Shown one piece after another: positions 7,311 to 15,708 of a stretch of 37,659 nucleotides of DNA. The notes beneath the pieces are model-generated. The model did not search any database. It saw only the letters and a list, made by a program, of their open reading frames with translations, and was not told the DNA's origin. Source of the DNA: JAJDFU01 sp964640855 (GTDB lineage: Bacteria > Bacteroidota > Bacteroidia > Chitinophagales > Saprospiraceae); the NCBI GenBank assembly GCA_964640855.1, contig CAZXIX010000034.1, positions 1 through 37,659 on the forward strand. The letters run 5' to 3'. A program made the translations under genes and the position numbers. How positions within the stretch are numbered: the stretch's first letter is position 1; every line of letters begins with the position of its first letter.

Positions 7311-8342
7311 ATGGCCGGACCCAAATTAGTCGACCGACTCGATGTACTGAGCCAACTGGGAAAGCGGATCCTGGAAGGAGACGAATACCTGGATGCGGTG
7401 GTACAACGAACCGCCTACATCAACCCCTGGTTTACCGTAGAAAACCAACGGCAGGCCCTGACCGCCATAGCCGAAGACATGCTGGCTTCCGATCCACTCG
7501 CCCAATGGACCGGGCGGTATGCTCATGATTTTGATCCCCAGCCTCCCCGGTTGATCGGCCTGGTACTGGCCGGAAATATCCCATTGGTCGGTTTCCACGA
7601 TTGGCTTTCCGTTTTCGTTAGCGGTCATCGGGCTCAGGTCAAACTATCCGACAAGGATCTCTATTTGCTGCCGGCCCTGGTCCGACTCCTGAATGAGATC
7701 GACGATCGCTTTTCGGCGCAGACTTCATTCGTCGAACGCCTGAGCGGGTTCGATGCCGTGATCGCCACCGGAAGCAATAATTCCGCCCGTTACTTTCAAG
7801 CTTATTTCGGGAAGTATCCCCACATCATAAGGCGCAATCGCAATGCGGTGGCCGTACTGGACGGAAAGGAAACCGAATCCGACTGGAAGGGTCTGCAAGA
7901 GGATATTTTTCAATACTTCGGCCTGGGTTGCCGCAACGTCAGCAAGTTGTATGTACCGGCGGGTTATGACTTCCATCCGCTGTTGGAGCATCTGTATGCT
8001 TCGAGCCAGATCATCCGGAACGAGAAGTACAAACACAATTTTGACTACCAGCTCGCCCTCAATATTCTGAACAACAGTACGCATCTGCACAACGGCCGGC
8101 TGATCCTGCGGGAAAACCCGGTAATGGCTTCTCCGGTTGCTACCTTGCACTATCAGTTTTTTGGGGAAATGGAACAACTGGAACGGGAATTGGTCGAGCG
8201 CAAGGACGAGATCCAGTGTGTTGTGGCCCGACCCGGCCTGTTGAAATTTCCTTCCTTCCCCTTCGGCAAGGCCCAACGACCCGCGCTGTGGAATTATGCA
8301 GACGGGGAAGATACCCTGGCCTTCTTGAAGGAACTCCCCTAA
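7311..8342 (+). CDS. LuxC-like acyl-CoA reductase
   Basis: The ATG at 7311 is 2 nt after the upstream stop; the frame extends back to 7257 but that would overlap the synthase gene. The 343-residue protein carries GLVLAGNIPLVGFHDWLSVFVSGH, the nucleotide-binding and core region typical of the LuxC/acyl-CoA reductase family widespread in Bacteroidota, followed by QVKLSDKD and RNVSKLYVPAGYD with a Cys in GLGCRN that could be the acyl-accepting cysteine. The expected reaction is NADPH-dependent reduction of a fatty acyl-CoA to an aldehyde. Its role in these organisms is not established. No luciferase genes are present. Confidence 0.8.
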   Translation: MAGPKLVDRLDVLSQLGKRILEGDEYLDAVVQRTAYINPWFTVENQRQALTAIAEDMLASDPLAQWTGRYAHDFDPQPPRLIGLVLAGNIPLVGFHDWLSVFVSGHRAQVKLSDKDLYLLPALVRLLNEIDDRFSAQTSFVERLSGFDAVIATGSNNSARYFQAYFGKYPHIIRRNRNAVAVLDGKETESDWKGLQEDIFQYFGLGCRNVSKLYVPAGYDFHPLLEHLYASSQIIRNEKYKHNFDYQLALNILNNSTHLHNGRLILRENPVMASPVATLHYQFFGEMEQLERELVERKDEIQCVVARPGLLKFPSFPFGKAQRPALWNYADGEDTLAFLKELP

Positions 8343-8476
8343 ACGGGCAACACTCATGGATCGGTCGGCTGAAAAATTCGTAAGGGTCGGGATTAGCCCT
8401 TTCGTAAGGTACGGGGTATCCTGTTTCACGGCTTAAATCCTCTAAGGTAGCCGGTGTTTTGGCCATCCCTATTGAC

Positions 8477-8507
8477 AAAAAAAGGCCGTCCCGAGCGGGA
8501 CGGCCTT
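8477..8507 (-). terminator. Strong intrinsic terminator of the TonB receptor/hydrolase operon
   Basis: AAGGCCGTCCCG (8482-8493) and CGGGACGGCCTT (8496-8507) make a perfect 12-bp GC-rich stem with a 2-nt centre. On the minus strand it is followed by seven T residues (A at 8477-8483), so it terminates transcription coming from the gene ending at 8574. It may also stop plus-strand readthrough from the acyl-CoA reductase gene, although no T-run follows on that side. Confidence 0.85.
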
Positions 8508-8573
8508 CTCCAGGTTTTGAGTAGAGCGAATGGGGCTGAAGTAAAGCCGGGGCTTTCCCAAACCCTCTGCCCT

Positions 8574-10172
8574 CTACTTGAAAACGACCTGTTTGGCTAC
8601 GAAGCCTTCGTCGAAGAGGATCTTAACGAAATAGACCCCACTTTGCAGATTGCCGCGATCCAGTTGATAGCGCTCCTGGTTGATGTTGCGCACGGTACGC
8701 AGAACCCGACCGCTGAGGTCAAACAGCTGAATGCCTTGGATTCTATTTTGTCCGTCTACGTCCAGGATGATGCTTTCGGTAGCGGGATTTGGGAAAATGC
8801 TGAGTCCGACTTCGGCAGCTGAGATAACCTCCTCGGTGCTGGTGGGATCGGAGACAAATGCTTCCAGGTTGCAATCCATATTCAGTGCGATGCACATCCG
8901 GGGGATGGTAAAGTTCAGGATGGTGTCCTGCATGGCCTTTGCTTTTTCCACATTGGGCTCTTCCACGCCTTCCGCATCGGCAAAGGGATCGTTGGGGCCC
9001 CACCAATCCCAGGGAGAGCTGGCGTTGGGGCCGGTGCCGATGACCGCGTACAGACCATTTACATTTTCCAATCCGGGCAGGGTTTGGTTACCTGCCGGCA
9101 CGGGGAGTTGGTTGTTGGATTCGGCTGCTGCGGTAAAGGGGTCGATGAACTCGACATCGGCCCAGGCGTCGTTGTTGCCAAAGCGGTCCATGAGCGGTTG
9201 GTTGATGTATCCGCCATGGGCTTCCACCACGGGAAGATCCGGTCCCGGCACGTTGACGATACCGATTTCATAAGGCGCATCCGGGTCGGTGGTATTGTGG
9301 AAGGTGATCCAGGGAGCCGTATTTTCATCAATCCAGCTGGAATCACCCAGCGCGCCGCCCAAATTGACCGCAAATTGGAAATCGGAGCTGATCTCGCTTT
9401 CGTCATCGTAGGTGACCCAGTTGGGTAGGTTCAGGGTGTCGCCTGGACTGAACAGGGGGTAATCCTGGGGAATGATCCCGACGCTGGTACCCATTACATT
9501 TCCGTTGACCGCTTCGATGACCATGGGAATGCCACCGATAAAGAATTTGGGCAGCAGGATCTCCTCGTAGCGATCGATGGTGACGGTAGCGTTTACGATA
9601 TACCCTCCGGATCCGGCTCCGATCATAATGATCCGGGAGGTGTCCACTCTGTAGGTATTGCCCTCGTCTACGAAATTCTTTTTGAAAAAGCGAACGCAGG
9701 TGCGGGCATCCTGGGTGGTCCGGTACACCGCGTTGATCAAGCCGGAAACCCGGCCGGATTGGTTTGGATCCAGGGGATTCCACCCCAGGCGGTAATCTAC
9801 GGAAGCGGCAACGAATCCTCTTTGCGCCAGGCGGGTTGCCAGGCCAACCAACACGCTGTCTTTTCTCGTCCCCGTCGGGCGCATGTTCAGCGATTGAGGA
9901 AGGAAGTTCCCCGTGTGAAATAAAAGTACGAGCGGGCGTTCCTGTACGGTATCGCCTTCCGGCTGATAGACGTCCATGACCAGGTCTTCCAGCAAGGGCT
10001 CTGTACCCCCGGCCAGCGCGCTGATCGCAGAGTAGTTTCTACCGTAGCTGACGCCGTCTTCTACAGTAACCGAAGAGAAAATCTCGTTTACATAACGGTC
10101 TTGCGCCTGCAATCCCGTGAACAGGGAGGCTGTGACCAGAATGAATAAGCATCGAGTAAAAAAAGCCATCAT
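8574..10172 (-). CDS. T9SS-secreted alpha/beta hydrolase
   Basis: The 532-residue protein has a signal peptide (about 1-23, ending LQAQ). It then shows an alpha/beta hydrolase core: MDVYQPEGD, RPLVLLFHTGNF (oxyanion strand), VAASVDYRLGW, and MIGAGSGGYIV as the nucleophile elbow (the -2 residue is Ala where Gly is usual). The last 80 residues match the type IX secretion C-terminal sorting domain: LSIFPNPATESI, an LFDLSGR segment, and LQSGVYFVKI followed by a basic VAKQVVFK end. It is therefore predicted to be released or anchored at the cell surface. The substrate is unknown; an ester is the general expectation. It lies 27 nt downstream of the TonB receptor gene and is followed by a strong terminator, so the two form an operon. 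Confidence 0.85.
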   Translation of the reverse strand: MMAFFTRCLFILVTASLFTGLQAQDRYVNEIFSSVTVEDGVSYGRNYSAISALAGGTEPLLEDLVMDVYQPEGDTVQERPLVLLFHTGNFLPQSLNMRPTGTRKDSVLVGLATRLAQRGFVAASVDYRLGWNPLDPNQSGRVSGLINAVYRTTQDARTCVRFFKKNFVDEGNTYRVDTSRIIMIGAGSGGYIVNATVTIDRYEEILLPKFFIGGIPMVIEAVNGNVMGTSVGIIPQDYPLFSPGDTLNLPNWVTYDDESEISSDFQFAVNLGGALGDSSWIDENTAPWITFHNTTDPDAPYEIGIVNVPGPDLPVVEAHGGYINQPLMDRFGNNDAWADVEFIDPFTAAAESNNQLPVPAGNQTLPGLENVNGLYAVIGTGPNASSPWDWWGPNDPFADAEGVEEPNVEKAKAMQDTILNFTIPRMCIALNMDCNLEAFVSDPTSTEEVISAAEVGLSIFPNPATESIILDVDGQNRIQGIQLFDLSGRVLRTVRNINQERYQLDRGNLQSGVYFVKILFDEGFVAKQVVFK

Positions 10173-10199
10173 AGTGATATTGATTTAAAAGGTGAGTAC

Positions 10200-13016
10200 T
10201 TAATTTTTTCGCCAATCATAGGTAATGGAGGCATAAGCCAATCTGCCGATCTCCGGTCCGCCAAAGGTTTGGAAGGTCCGATTGTCGAGCAGGTTGGAAG
10301 CGCCGATCTTAAAGGTGGTGTTGAGCGACTGGACCCGGATGTTTACCTGGGCATCCAGCAGGTCGTAGGTGGGTATAAAGCCCGTAAACTGAGGTGAGCC
10401 TTCGAAAAGGAAGCCTTCGATCCACTTGTAATTGACATTGAAGCCGAGGGTCACCCGGGGGCTTCCCATGGGAATATCCCTGCCGCTGATCCCGACGTTG
10501 AATTTGTGCTCCGGCGTATTAAAGGCGGGCACGATGGGATCATCCGGCTCGGTGACCAGTTTGTTCCAGGAATAATTTCCGTTCAGGGAGTAGTATTGTC
10601 CGAAATAGTAGTTGAGGCCTATGCTGAATCCCTGGGTTCGTACCCGCTCTTCGGCATTGGCAGCGAAGCGGAAAACCTGGACATCGGAGGGCAGGGCGAA
10701 ACCTTCAAATTCGGTTTCTACGCCCAGGATGAATCCCAGAAAATCATCGTAGATGTTGTAGTAATAGCCCATGTCCACATACAGGCTGTTGAACAGGGTC
10801 GTCCGGTAGCCCAGCTCGAAGGTTTTTACCTTCTCCGGCTGCACGGGATCGATGGAGAAGTATTCCAGTTCCTGGTTATTGAGGCTAAACAGAGAGTCCA
10901 GTTCATCCAGGCTGATCAGGCTGTCGGCGCCGTTTAGGTTTCCGGACAAGATAGCCGGCCCGACGTCGAGGAAGAGGAATTGGTCGGACAAGGTGGGGTT
11001 CCGGACGGCGCTGGCGAAGGAAAAGCGCAGGTAGTTGTTAGGGGCAGGTTTCCAGACGACAGAAGCGGCCGGCGTCGATACCCAGTTGAAGTTCTGGTTT
11101 TTATCTACCCGTATGGTAGCGCTCAGGGTGAGCTTATCGCCAAAAAAGGTCTTGGAAGCCCCGGCGTACATACCGATTTCCGAATTTCGGATCTCCTCGA
11201 ACTCGTCCGAAAAAACGGTCCCCCGGCTATCGGGCAAGTACCAGCGGCCATTGCCTCCCACCGTAATATCATCGAACCAGGTCTGCGTGAATTTGTATTC
11301 GCCCTGGACGTGATACAGCTGGGAGCGATCGTAGAAGCGGGTCCCTCCTTCGGTTTGGTTGGATAGGGCGGTAGTGATCTCCCGGAAAACGGAGTCAAAA
11401 CGGGCCGTGCCGGGTTCAAAGAAGTCTGCCCCACCGGTATTGAGGCCGGCCCTGTCGGTGGCATCGGCCGCCTCGTTGTGCCAATCCCGCAATTGGCTGT
11501 TGTTGTCTGCCAGCCATTGATTGGCGGCATCCGGGTCGAAGTCAAAGGTGGGTATGCCCGTTTCGGGGTCGATCACCACCTTGCCTTCCGGATAGCCGCT
11601 TTCGATCATCTGGGGATAGATGTTGGTCTGCCAATAGCGGGTATAATCGGCCTGGTAATCCGGGTTGACCTTGTGGCGCTCCAGAAGTTGGAGGGCGGTA
11701 AAGTAAGGATCGTAGGAATCGCCTGCGTCCTCCCAGGTGGTGTAAGCCCGCACGAAGAAGGTGCCGGGTTTGCGGATCTCCAGCCGGGCCTGGTAAAACT
11801 GGATGTTGCGCAGGCTGAATCGATTGTCTCCCTGATAAACGGTGGTCCCCTGGCTGTAATTAAAAGCTCCGATGGCCTCTGTGGCTTCCAGTCCCTTGCT
11901 GGGGTTCAGTTTCCAGTGTACGGCGGTGTTGGCTTTCAGGTTTCGCGTTCCGTAATCGACCAGATCCGGTTCCTGGTAACCTTTGCGATAAAAAATATCC
12001 AGGCCCGCAAATCGGTTTTGCAAGTTGATCGGATCACTGAAATCGAAGAGGCTGCTGTATTCATCGCCGTAGATGTTCACGGCATCGAAGCGGCCGGGAT
12101 TATCCGCTTCCACCCGGGACTCGTCGACCGGGTTGAAATTGGTGGCCTCCCAGTCGTCGGCCCGAAGGTAGGCGGCGTTGATCTTGAAAGCCAGAAAGGG
12201 ATTGCCCGCCTTATTCTGAAAGGATTCCGCATAGCGGACGGCGGTTTCGAACAAATTTCGTTCCCCTCCCTTGACCATGACGGCCAATCCCCGATGCAGG
12301 AAAGGGTTTTTGGTCTCCATACTGATCACCCCGTTGAAGGCATTCGGACCGTAAAAAGAGGAGCTGGCCCCCTGGATCAGATCCACTTTCAGCACATCCA
12401 GTTCGGGCGATCCCAGGAAATTACCGAGCGAGAAATTCAGGCCGGGACTTTGATTGTCCACTCCGTCGATGAGTTGCAAGGTCCTTACCGGGCTGGTGCT
12501 GTTGAACCCGCGGGTATTGATCACCTTGAACCCCAGGCTTGCGGCGGTCAGGTCCACTCCCTTGAGGCTTCCCAACCCGTCGTAGAAATTATCGGAAGGC
12601 GTTTCTTTTATGGCGAGTAGGTCCAGGGATTCCACGGTCAGGGGTGCCGCTTTTTGTTTGTCGGAAACCCGCTGGCCGGTAACTTCCACCACATCCGTTA
12701 CAATCGCGCTCTCTTGCAGCTCCATAACGATCCGAGCATCGGCGGAGACAATCTCCAGTTCTTCGGTGGCATAGCCCGTGTAGGAAAAGACCAGGATAAC
12801 CGGGAAGGATGACTCGATATTGAGTTCAAATTGCCCGTCAAAATCGGTGACGGTTCCACTCGTCGTACCCTTCACCAAAACACTGGCTCCGATCAGGGGC
12901 TCCTTCGTAAAATTATCGAGTACGCGGCCACTCAGGTTGGTTTGAGCCGTAACAGAAAAAAGGGTTCCCAAAAGACAAATTATATTCAGCAATCCCTTTA
13001 TATAGAGATACTTCAT
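10200..13016 (-). CDS. TonB-dependent outer-membrane receptor (SusC-like N-terminal domain)
   Basis: The 938-residue protein has a signal peptide (1-24), a carboxypeptidase-regulatory-like domain (about 28-105, with SGRVLDNFTKEPLIGASV and GTVTDFDGQFEL), a plug domain (about 125-235, with NTRGFNS, QLIDGVDNQSPG and GASSSFYGPNAFNGVI), and a 22-strand-type barrel ending SITYDWRKN. It should import a ligand across the outer membrane using TonB/ExbBD energy. The N-terminal domain is like SusC, but there is no SusD gene beside it, so it belongs with receptors that work without a SusD lid. Its partner is the downstream T9SS hydrolase, which suggests cleavage of a compound outside the cell and uptake of a product. 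The ligand cannot be told from sequence. Confidence 0.9.
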   Translation of the reverse strand: MKYLYIKGLLNIICLLGTLFSVTAQTNLSGRVLDNFTKEPLIGASVLVKGTTSGTVTDFDGQFELNIESSFPVILVFSYTGYATEELEIVSADARIVMELQESAIVTDVVEVTGQRVSDKQKAAPLTVESLDLLAIKETPSDNFYDGLGSLKGVDLTAASLGFKVINTRGFNSTSPVRTLQLIDGVDNQSPGLNFSLGNFLGSPELDVLKVDLIQGASSSFYGPNAFNGVISMETKNPFLHRGLAVMVKGGERNLFETAVRYAESFQNKAGNPFLAFKINAAYLRADDWEATNFNPVDESRVEADNPGRFDAVNIYGDEYSSLFDFSDPINLQNRFAGLDIFYRKGYQEPDLVDYGTRNLKANTAVHWKLNPSKGLEATEAIGAFNYSQGTTVYQGDNRFSLRNIQFYQARLEIRKPGTFFVRAYTTWEDAGDSYDPYFTALQLLERHKVNPDYQADYTRYWQTNIYPQMIESGYPEGKVVIDPETGIPTFDFDPDAANQWLADNNSQLRDWHNEAADATDRAGLNTGGADFFEPGTARFDSVFREITTALSNQTEGGTRFYDRSQLYHVQGEYKFTQTWFDDITVGGNGRWYLPDSRGTVFSDEFEEIRNSEIGMYAGASKTFFGDKLTLSATIRVDKNQNFNWVSTPAASVVWKPAPNNYLRFSFASAVRNPTLSDQFLFLDVGPAILSGNLNGADSLISLDELDSLFSLNNQELEYFSIDPVQPEKVKTFELGYRTTLFNSLYVDMGYYYNIYDDFLGFILGVETEFEGFALPSDVQVFRFAANAEERVRTQGFSIGLNYYFGQYYSLNGNYSWNKLVTEPDDPIVPAFNTPEHKFNVGISGRDIPMGSPRVTLGFNVNYKWIEGFLFEGSPQFTGFIPTYDLLDAQVNIRVQSLNTTFKIGASNLLDNRTFQTFGGPEIGRLAYASITYDWRKN

Positions 13017-13163
13017 GTGTTTTCGTTGTGCTTGAGGTAAAAAATGTTTCGGTTCCCAACGGCCGGAAAAATAGCGAAAATTCGCCTGGAGTAAAGTCTT
13101 TGTAAAGAATAATTTAATTAATCATAAAGGGGGAAAGAATAATTGTCGGAGAGAAGTCCAATG

Positions 13164-13901
13164 CTATCGGAGAAAGGTGAGCACGGCCGTGGCGAACCCC
13201 AGCAGGACAAAGCCGGCTTTGTACCAGTTGAAGGCATGTCGCTGATTGTTCTCGGACTCAAACAGGATGACGGTCGCCAGGTGCAGAAAAGCCCCCGCGA
13301 CGATGCCCAGAATGGGAAGATAAATTTCGGGGAGGTTGGGGAGTCGGGCGCCGACCAGCGATCCCAGGGGTGACATGCCCGAGAAGATCAACAGACAAGC
13401 GATCACGATCTCGGTACGCACCCGCGACTGCAGGAACAAGGTCGTCAAGGCGAAGGCGGCCGGGAATTTATGCAGCACAATGCCCCAAAAAAGAGAGCTG
13501 CCGGATTGGTCGAGGTGCTCTTCGGCCAGCTCCGGAAAAACGGTGAGGGGCAATCCCTCCAGAAAAGCATGCAGCGAAAGTCCGACCATGACCTGAATCA
13601 CTCCCCAGGGGCGCTTCCGGCTGAACTCGATGGTATGCCGGTGCCCGTGCTCGATGCCGCGGGACAGGGGTTCGAGGCCCAGTTGTAAAACGAATCCGGC
13701 CAAAACCCACATCCCCATACCAGGCTGGCCGAGTTTGAAGATGACGGGCAACAACAACAAGAATACAATGGCCAGCAGATACGCGCCCGTGAAAGCCAGG
13801 GATAAGCCTAAAAGGCCTTCATCCCTGCGCCTGAGAAAAAAAGCGAGGCCGCCGCCCAGCAGCACGGCCAGAACCAATACCAGGTATTCCCAAACATCCA
13901 T
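13164..13901 (-). CDS. ZIP-family metal transporter
   Basis: The 245-residue protein has about eight predicted membrane segments. TM4 contains GLSLHAFLEGLPL and TM5 contains VLHKFPAAFAL, positions that hold the metal-binding His/Glu motifs of ZIP transporters, and a later segment has GAFLHLATVILFE. A His-rich loop (EHGHRH) lies between TM3 and TM4, as is usual. It probably brings Zn2+ or another divalent metal into the cytoplasm. The TM5 motif lacks the common HExPHE, with Lys and Ala at those places; this looks like a Bacteroidota subgroup but could change metal preference. The ATG is 1 nt beyond the stop of the PAP2 gene, the third gene of a compact operon. Confidence 0.8.
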   Translation of the reverse strand: MDVWEYLVLVLAVLLGGGLAFFLRRRDEGLLGLSLAFTGAYLLAIVFLLLLPVIFKLGQPGMGMWVLAGFVLQLGLEPLSRGIEHGHRHTIEFSRKRPWGVIQVMVGLSLHAFLEGLPLTVFPELAEEHLDQSGSSLFWGIVLHKFPAAFALTTLFLQSRVRTEIVIACLLIFSGMSPLGSLVGARLPNLPEIYLPILGIVAGAFLHLATVILFESENNQRHAFNWYKAGFVLLGFATAVLTFLR

Positions 13902-13902
13902 A

Positions 13903-14508
13903 CTATTGGGCTAAGCGATATTCTTTGGACCATTTGCCGTAAAACCAGCTCCCCAGAGCCCCGATTCCGGTCCCCAGGAGGGCTCCCCCCAACACATCGA
14001 AGGGATAATGCACCCCCACATAGACCTGACCGAAGGCAATGCTGGCGGCCCAAAACCATAGTAAGGCTTTTCCCCACCTTCTCAGAAAAGGAAGCGTGAA
14101 AACCCAAAGCGCAGCCAGGGCAAAGTGGTTGGTAGCATGCGAAGAGGTGAAGCTGGGTGCTGCACCGCAGTGGTCCAGTTTGAGGCTTACGGTGGTCCGA
14201 AAAGGCTCCGCCTGGCAGGGACGCTCCCGGCCCACCCACGGCTTGACCACCTTGCTGCTCAGTGTATCGGCCAGCCCCACGGTTGCCGCTACCAACAACA
14301 CATAATACAGGGCCCTCAGCCGGTAACGGTAAAACAGAAAGCCCGCCAGGGCCAGGTACAAAGGAATCCAGGATTTTTTCTCCCGCCACCAAGGCATGAT
14401 CGCATCCAGAAAGGGATTTTGGAGATCGTGGTTGATCCAGTTGAAAACCTCCACATCCCATGTATGGAGCCAGGTGATCCAGTCTGCCTGAAGGAGTAGT
14501 ATGCTCAT
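13903..14508 (-). CDS. PAP2-family membrane phosphatase
   Basis: The start at 14508 is chosen because its ATG overlaps the stop of the methyltransferase gene as ATGA; a longer frame from 14670 would run inside that gene. The 201-residue protein has about five or six membrane segments and the three phosphatase motifs: KPWVGRERP, PSFTSSHATN, and GQVYVGVHYPFD. In the third motif the usual Arg (SR-x5-H) is Gln, while the catalytic His and Asp remain. It should dephosphorylate a lipid phosphate such as undecaprenyl pyrophosphate or phosphatidic acid at the membrane. Exact substrate unknown. Position between a methyltransferase and a ZIP transporter gives no clear pathway. Confidence 0.8.
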   Translation of the reverse strand: MSILLLQADWITWLHTWDVEVFNWINHDLQNPFLDAIMPWWREKKSWIPLYLALAGFLFYRYRLRALYYVLLVAATVGLADTLSSKVVKPWVGRERPCQAEPFRTTVSLKLDHCGAAPSFTSSHATNHFALAALWVFTLPFLRRWGKALLWFWAASIAFGQVYVGVHYPFDVLGGALLGTGIGALGSWFYGKWSKEYRLAQ

Positions 14509-15266
14509 AGTTTTTTTTCTGCCAGTAATATCAGCCGCGGACTTTGGGTAGGATGGTAGGTGTTGAGTTCGTAATCTCCGAAAATGGATCGAATGCGTAA
14601 TTCCGCCCGATCGAACATCCGCTCGAAATCGGGTTGGCGATACAAGCGGACCCGCTCCCGGAATTGCCACTCCCGGCCATCTGCTTCAAAACGGATGTCC
14701 TTGAAAATGAAGTCCCCCTGCACGTATTTGTGCAGATGGAACTCGATACCGTCCTCTCGCTTTACCTCCCGTCCCGCCAGGCGGGCTGTGACGTAGTCCG
14801 GATTAAAAAAATCCAGAACGAAAACCCCGTTTCGCCGCAGTCCGGATTGCACATTTTTCAACACCTTCAAGTCCTGAGATTCCTTTTCGAAGTAGCCGAA
14901 GCTGGTGAAAAAGTTGAAAATGTAATCAAAATAGTTAATCCGGAAGGGAAGCCGCATGTCGTGTTGAAAAAAGGAAAGGTTGGGCTGCTCGTAGGCGCGG
15001 GCTTCCCGGATCGAGTTCTCAGAAAGGTCCAGGCCGGTCACCACATATCCCTTTTGGGCCAGAAAACGGGAAAAGCGTCCCTTCCCACAGGCGAGGTCCA
15101 GGATTTGCGCCTTTCCGGCGGGTTTCAAATGGGCCAACAAGACGTTGATGAAACGGTGTGCCTCCCGATCATCACGATTGCTGTACAGGCTGTGATAATA
15201 GGGCGAGTCAAACCAGGTACGGTACCAGCTTTCTTTCAAAGGCTCGGAAGAGGGTTGCATGGCCAT
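14505..15266 (-). CDS. Class I SAM-dependent methyltransferase
   Basis: The 253-residue protein begins with a WFDSPYYHSLYSNRDD segment and then motif I, ILDLACGKGRFS, with the acidic motif II in VTGLDLS and a later LDFFNPDYV segment. These are hallmarks of Rossmann-fold methyltransferases that use S-adenosylmethionine. The substrate is unknown. This type is common in Bacteroidota as a single cytoplasmic gene. It starts the minus-strand operon with PAP2 (4-nt overlap) and ZIP. Two candidate ATGs exist at 15266 and 15260; the first is used. A perfect -7 box lies just upstream. Confidence 0.8.
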   Translation of the reverse strand: MAMQPSSEPLKESWYRTWFDSPYYHSLYSNRDDREAHRFINVLLAHLKPAGKAQILDLACGKGRFSRFLAQKGYVVTGLDLSENSIREARAYEQPNLSFFQHDMRLPFRINYFDYIFNFFTSFGYFEKESQDLKVLKNVQSGLRRNGVFVLDFFNPDYVTARLAGREVKREDGIEFHLHKYVQGDFIFKDIRFEADGREWQFRERVRLYRQPDFERMFDRAELRIRSIFGDYELNTYHPTQSPRLILLAEKKL

Positions 15267-15282
15267 TCAGGTTTTTCAGGGC

Positions 15283-15290
15283 CAAATATA
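15283..15290 (-). promoter_or_regulatory. -7 box for the methyltransferase-PAP2-ZIP operon
   Basis: On the minus strand the bases read TATATTTG, a full match to TAnnTTTG, 16 nt before the first ATG. A TTTG lies 23 nt further upstream, slightly longer spacing than usual for the -33 element. Confidence 0.5.
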
Positions 15291-15342
15291 GGCCTTAAGA
15301 CAGGTTCGCGGATCAAACCGGATGAGAATCCTCCCGGGGGAG

Positions 15343-15414
15343 TAATGCTGTATTGTTTTAATGCGGTAATGCGGTAATGCTGTAATGTTTTAATGGTGTA
15401 ATGGGATAATGCTT
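15343..15414. repeat. 8-bp tandem repeat array 1 (nine units)
   Basis: Nine consecutive 8-bp units follow the pattern TAATGnnn: TAATGCTG, TATTGTTT, TAATGCGG twice, TAATGCTG, TAATGTTT, TAATGGTG, TAATGGGA, TAATGCTT. Only the second departs from the TAATG core. The array is followed by TCGGGCAGGC. It lies in the 442-nt region between the divergent methyltransferase and GlmM genes. That region holds no credible gene beyond these repeats, the -7 box and a GC-rich hairpin segment (15477-15509). Confidence 0.85.
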
Positions 15415-15476
15415 TCGGGCAGGCTTTCCCTTCAGGGAATAAAAGGGCGCGGGGGGATAATACGGTATCGGGTATC

Positions 15477-15509
15477 AGGGATCAGATCGGAGCGCAGCGG
15501 AGATCCTGA
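15477..15509. repeat. Imperfect hairpin between the repeat arrays
   Basis: TCAGGGATC on the left pairs with GATCCTGA on the right, with one bulged G, enclosing CGGAGCGCAGCGGA. No U-tract follows. Confidence 0.35.
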
Positions 15510-15521
15510 CAAGCGGGGGGA

Positions 15522-15561
15522 TAATGCTTTAATGCTGTAATGTTTTAATGCTGTAATGCTT
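15522..15561. repeat. 8-bp tandem repeat array 2 (five units)
   Basis: Five units, TAATGCTT, TAATGCTG, TAATGTTT, TAATGCTG, TAATGCTT, use the same words as array 1 and are followed by GCGGGCAGGC, nearly the same tail. The array is preceded by GCGGGGGGATAAT, which also occurs at 15449-15461 between the arrays, so a larger unit seems to have been duplicated. Confidence 0.85.
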
Positions 15562-15708
15562 GCGGGCAGGCCATCCCTTTTATTGGCCTGAGCCTACAGG
15601 AATATTAGGTCTGTACCTATTGCTAATCCCCATAAAAAGCAGCCTCGTAGGCCCGATTTGGAAGCGAGGGGCCAAAAGGAGATATTGGGGCCCATAAAAC
15701 CAATCCAT

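Noticed and set aside
8140..8478. 112-codon minus-strand frame beyond the terminator
   Set aside because: Only the first 45 or so codons lie outside the acyl-CoA reductase gene, and it lies beyond a strong terminator with no promoter seen.
11478..12620. 380-codon open frame antisense to the TonB receptor gene
   Set aside because: It has no recognisable domain, and the opposite strand encodes a complete TonB receptor. Long antisense frames are common in GC-rich coding sequence.
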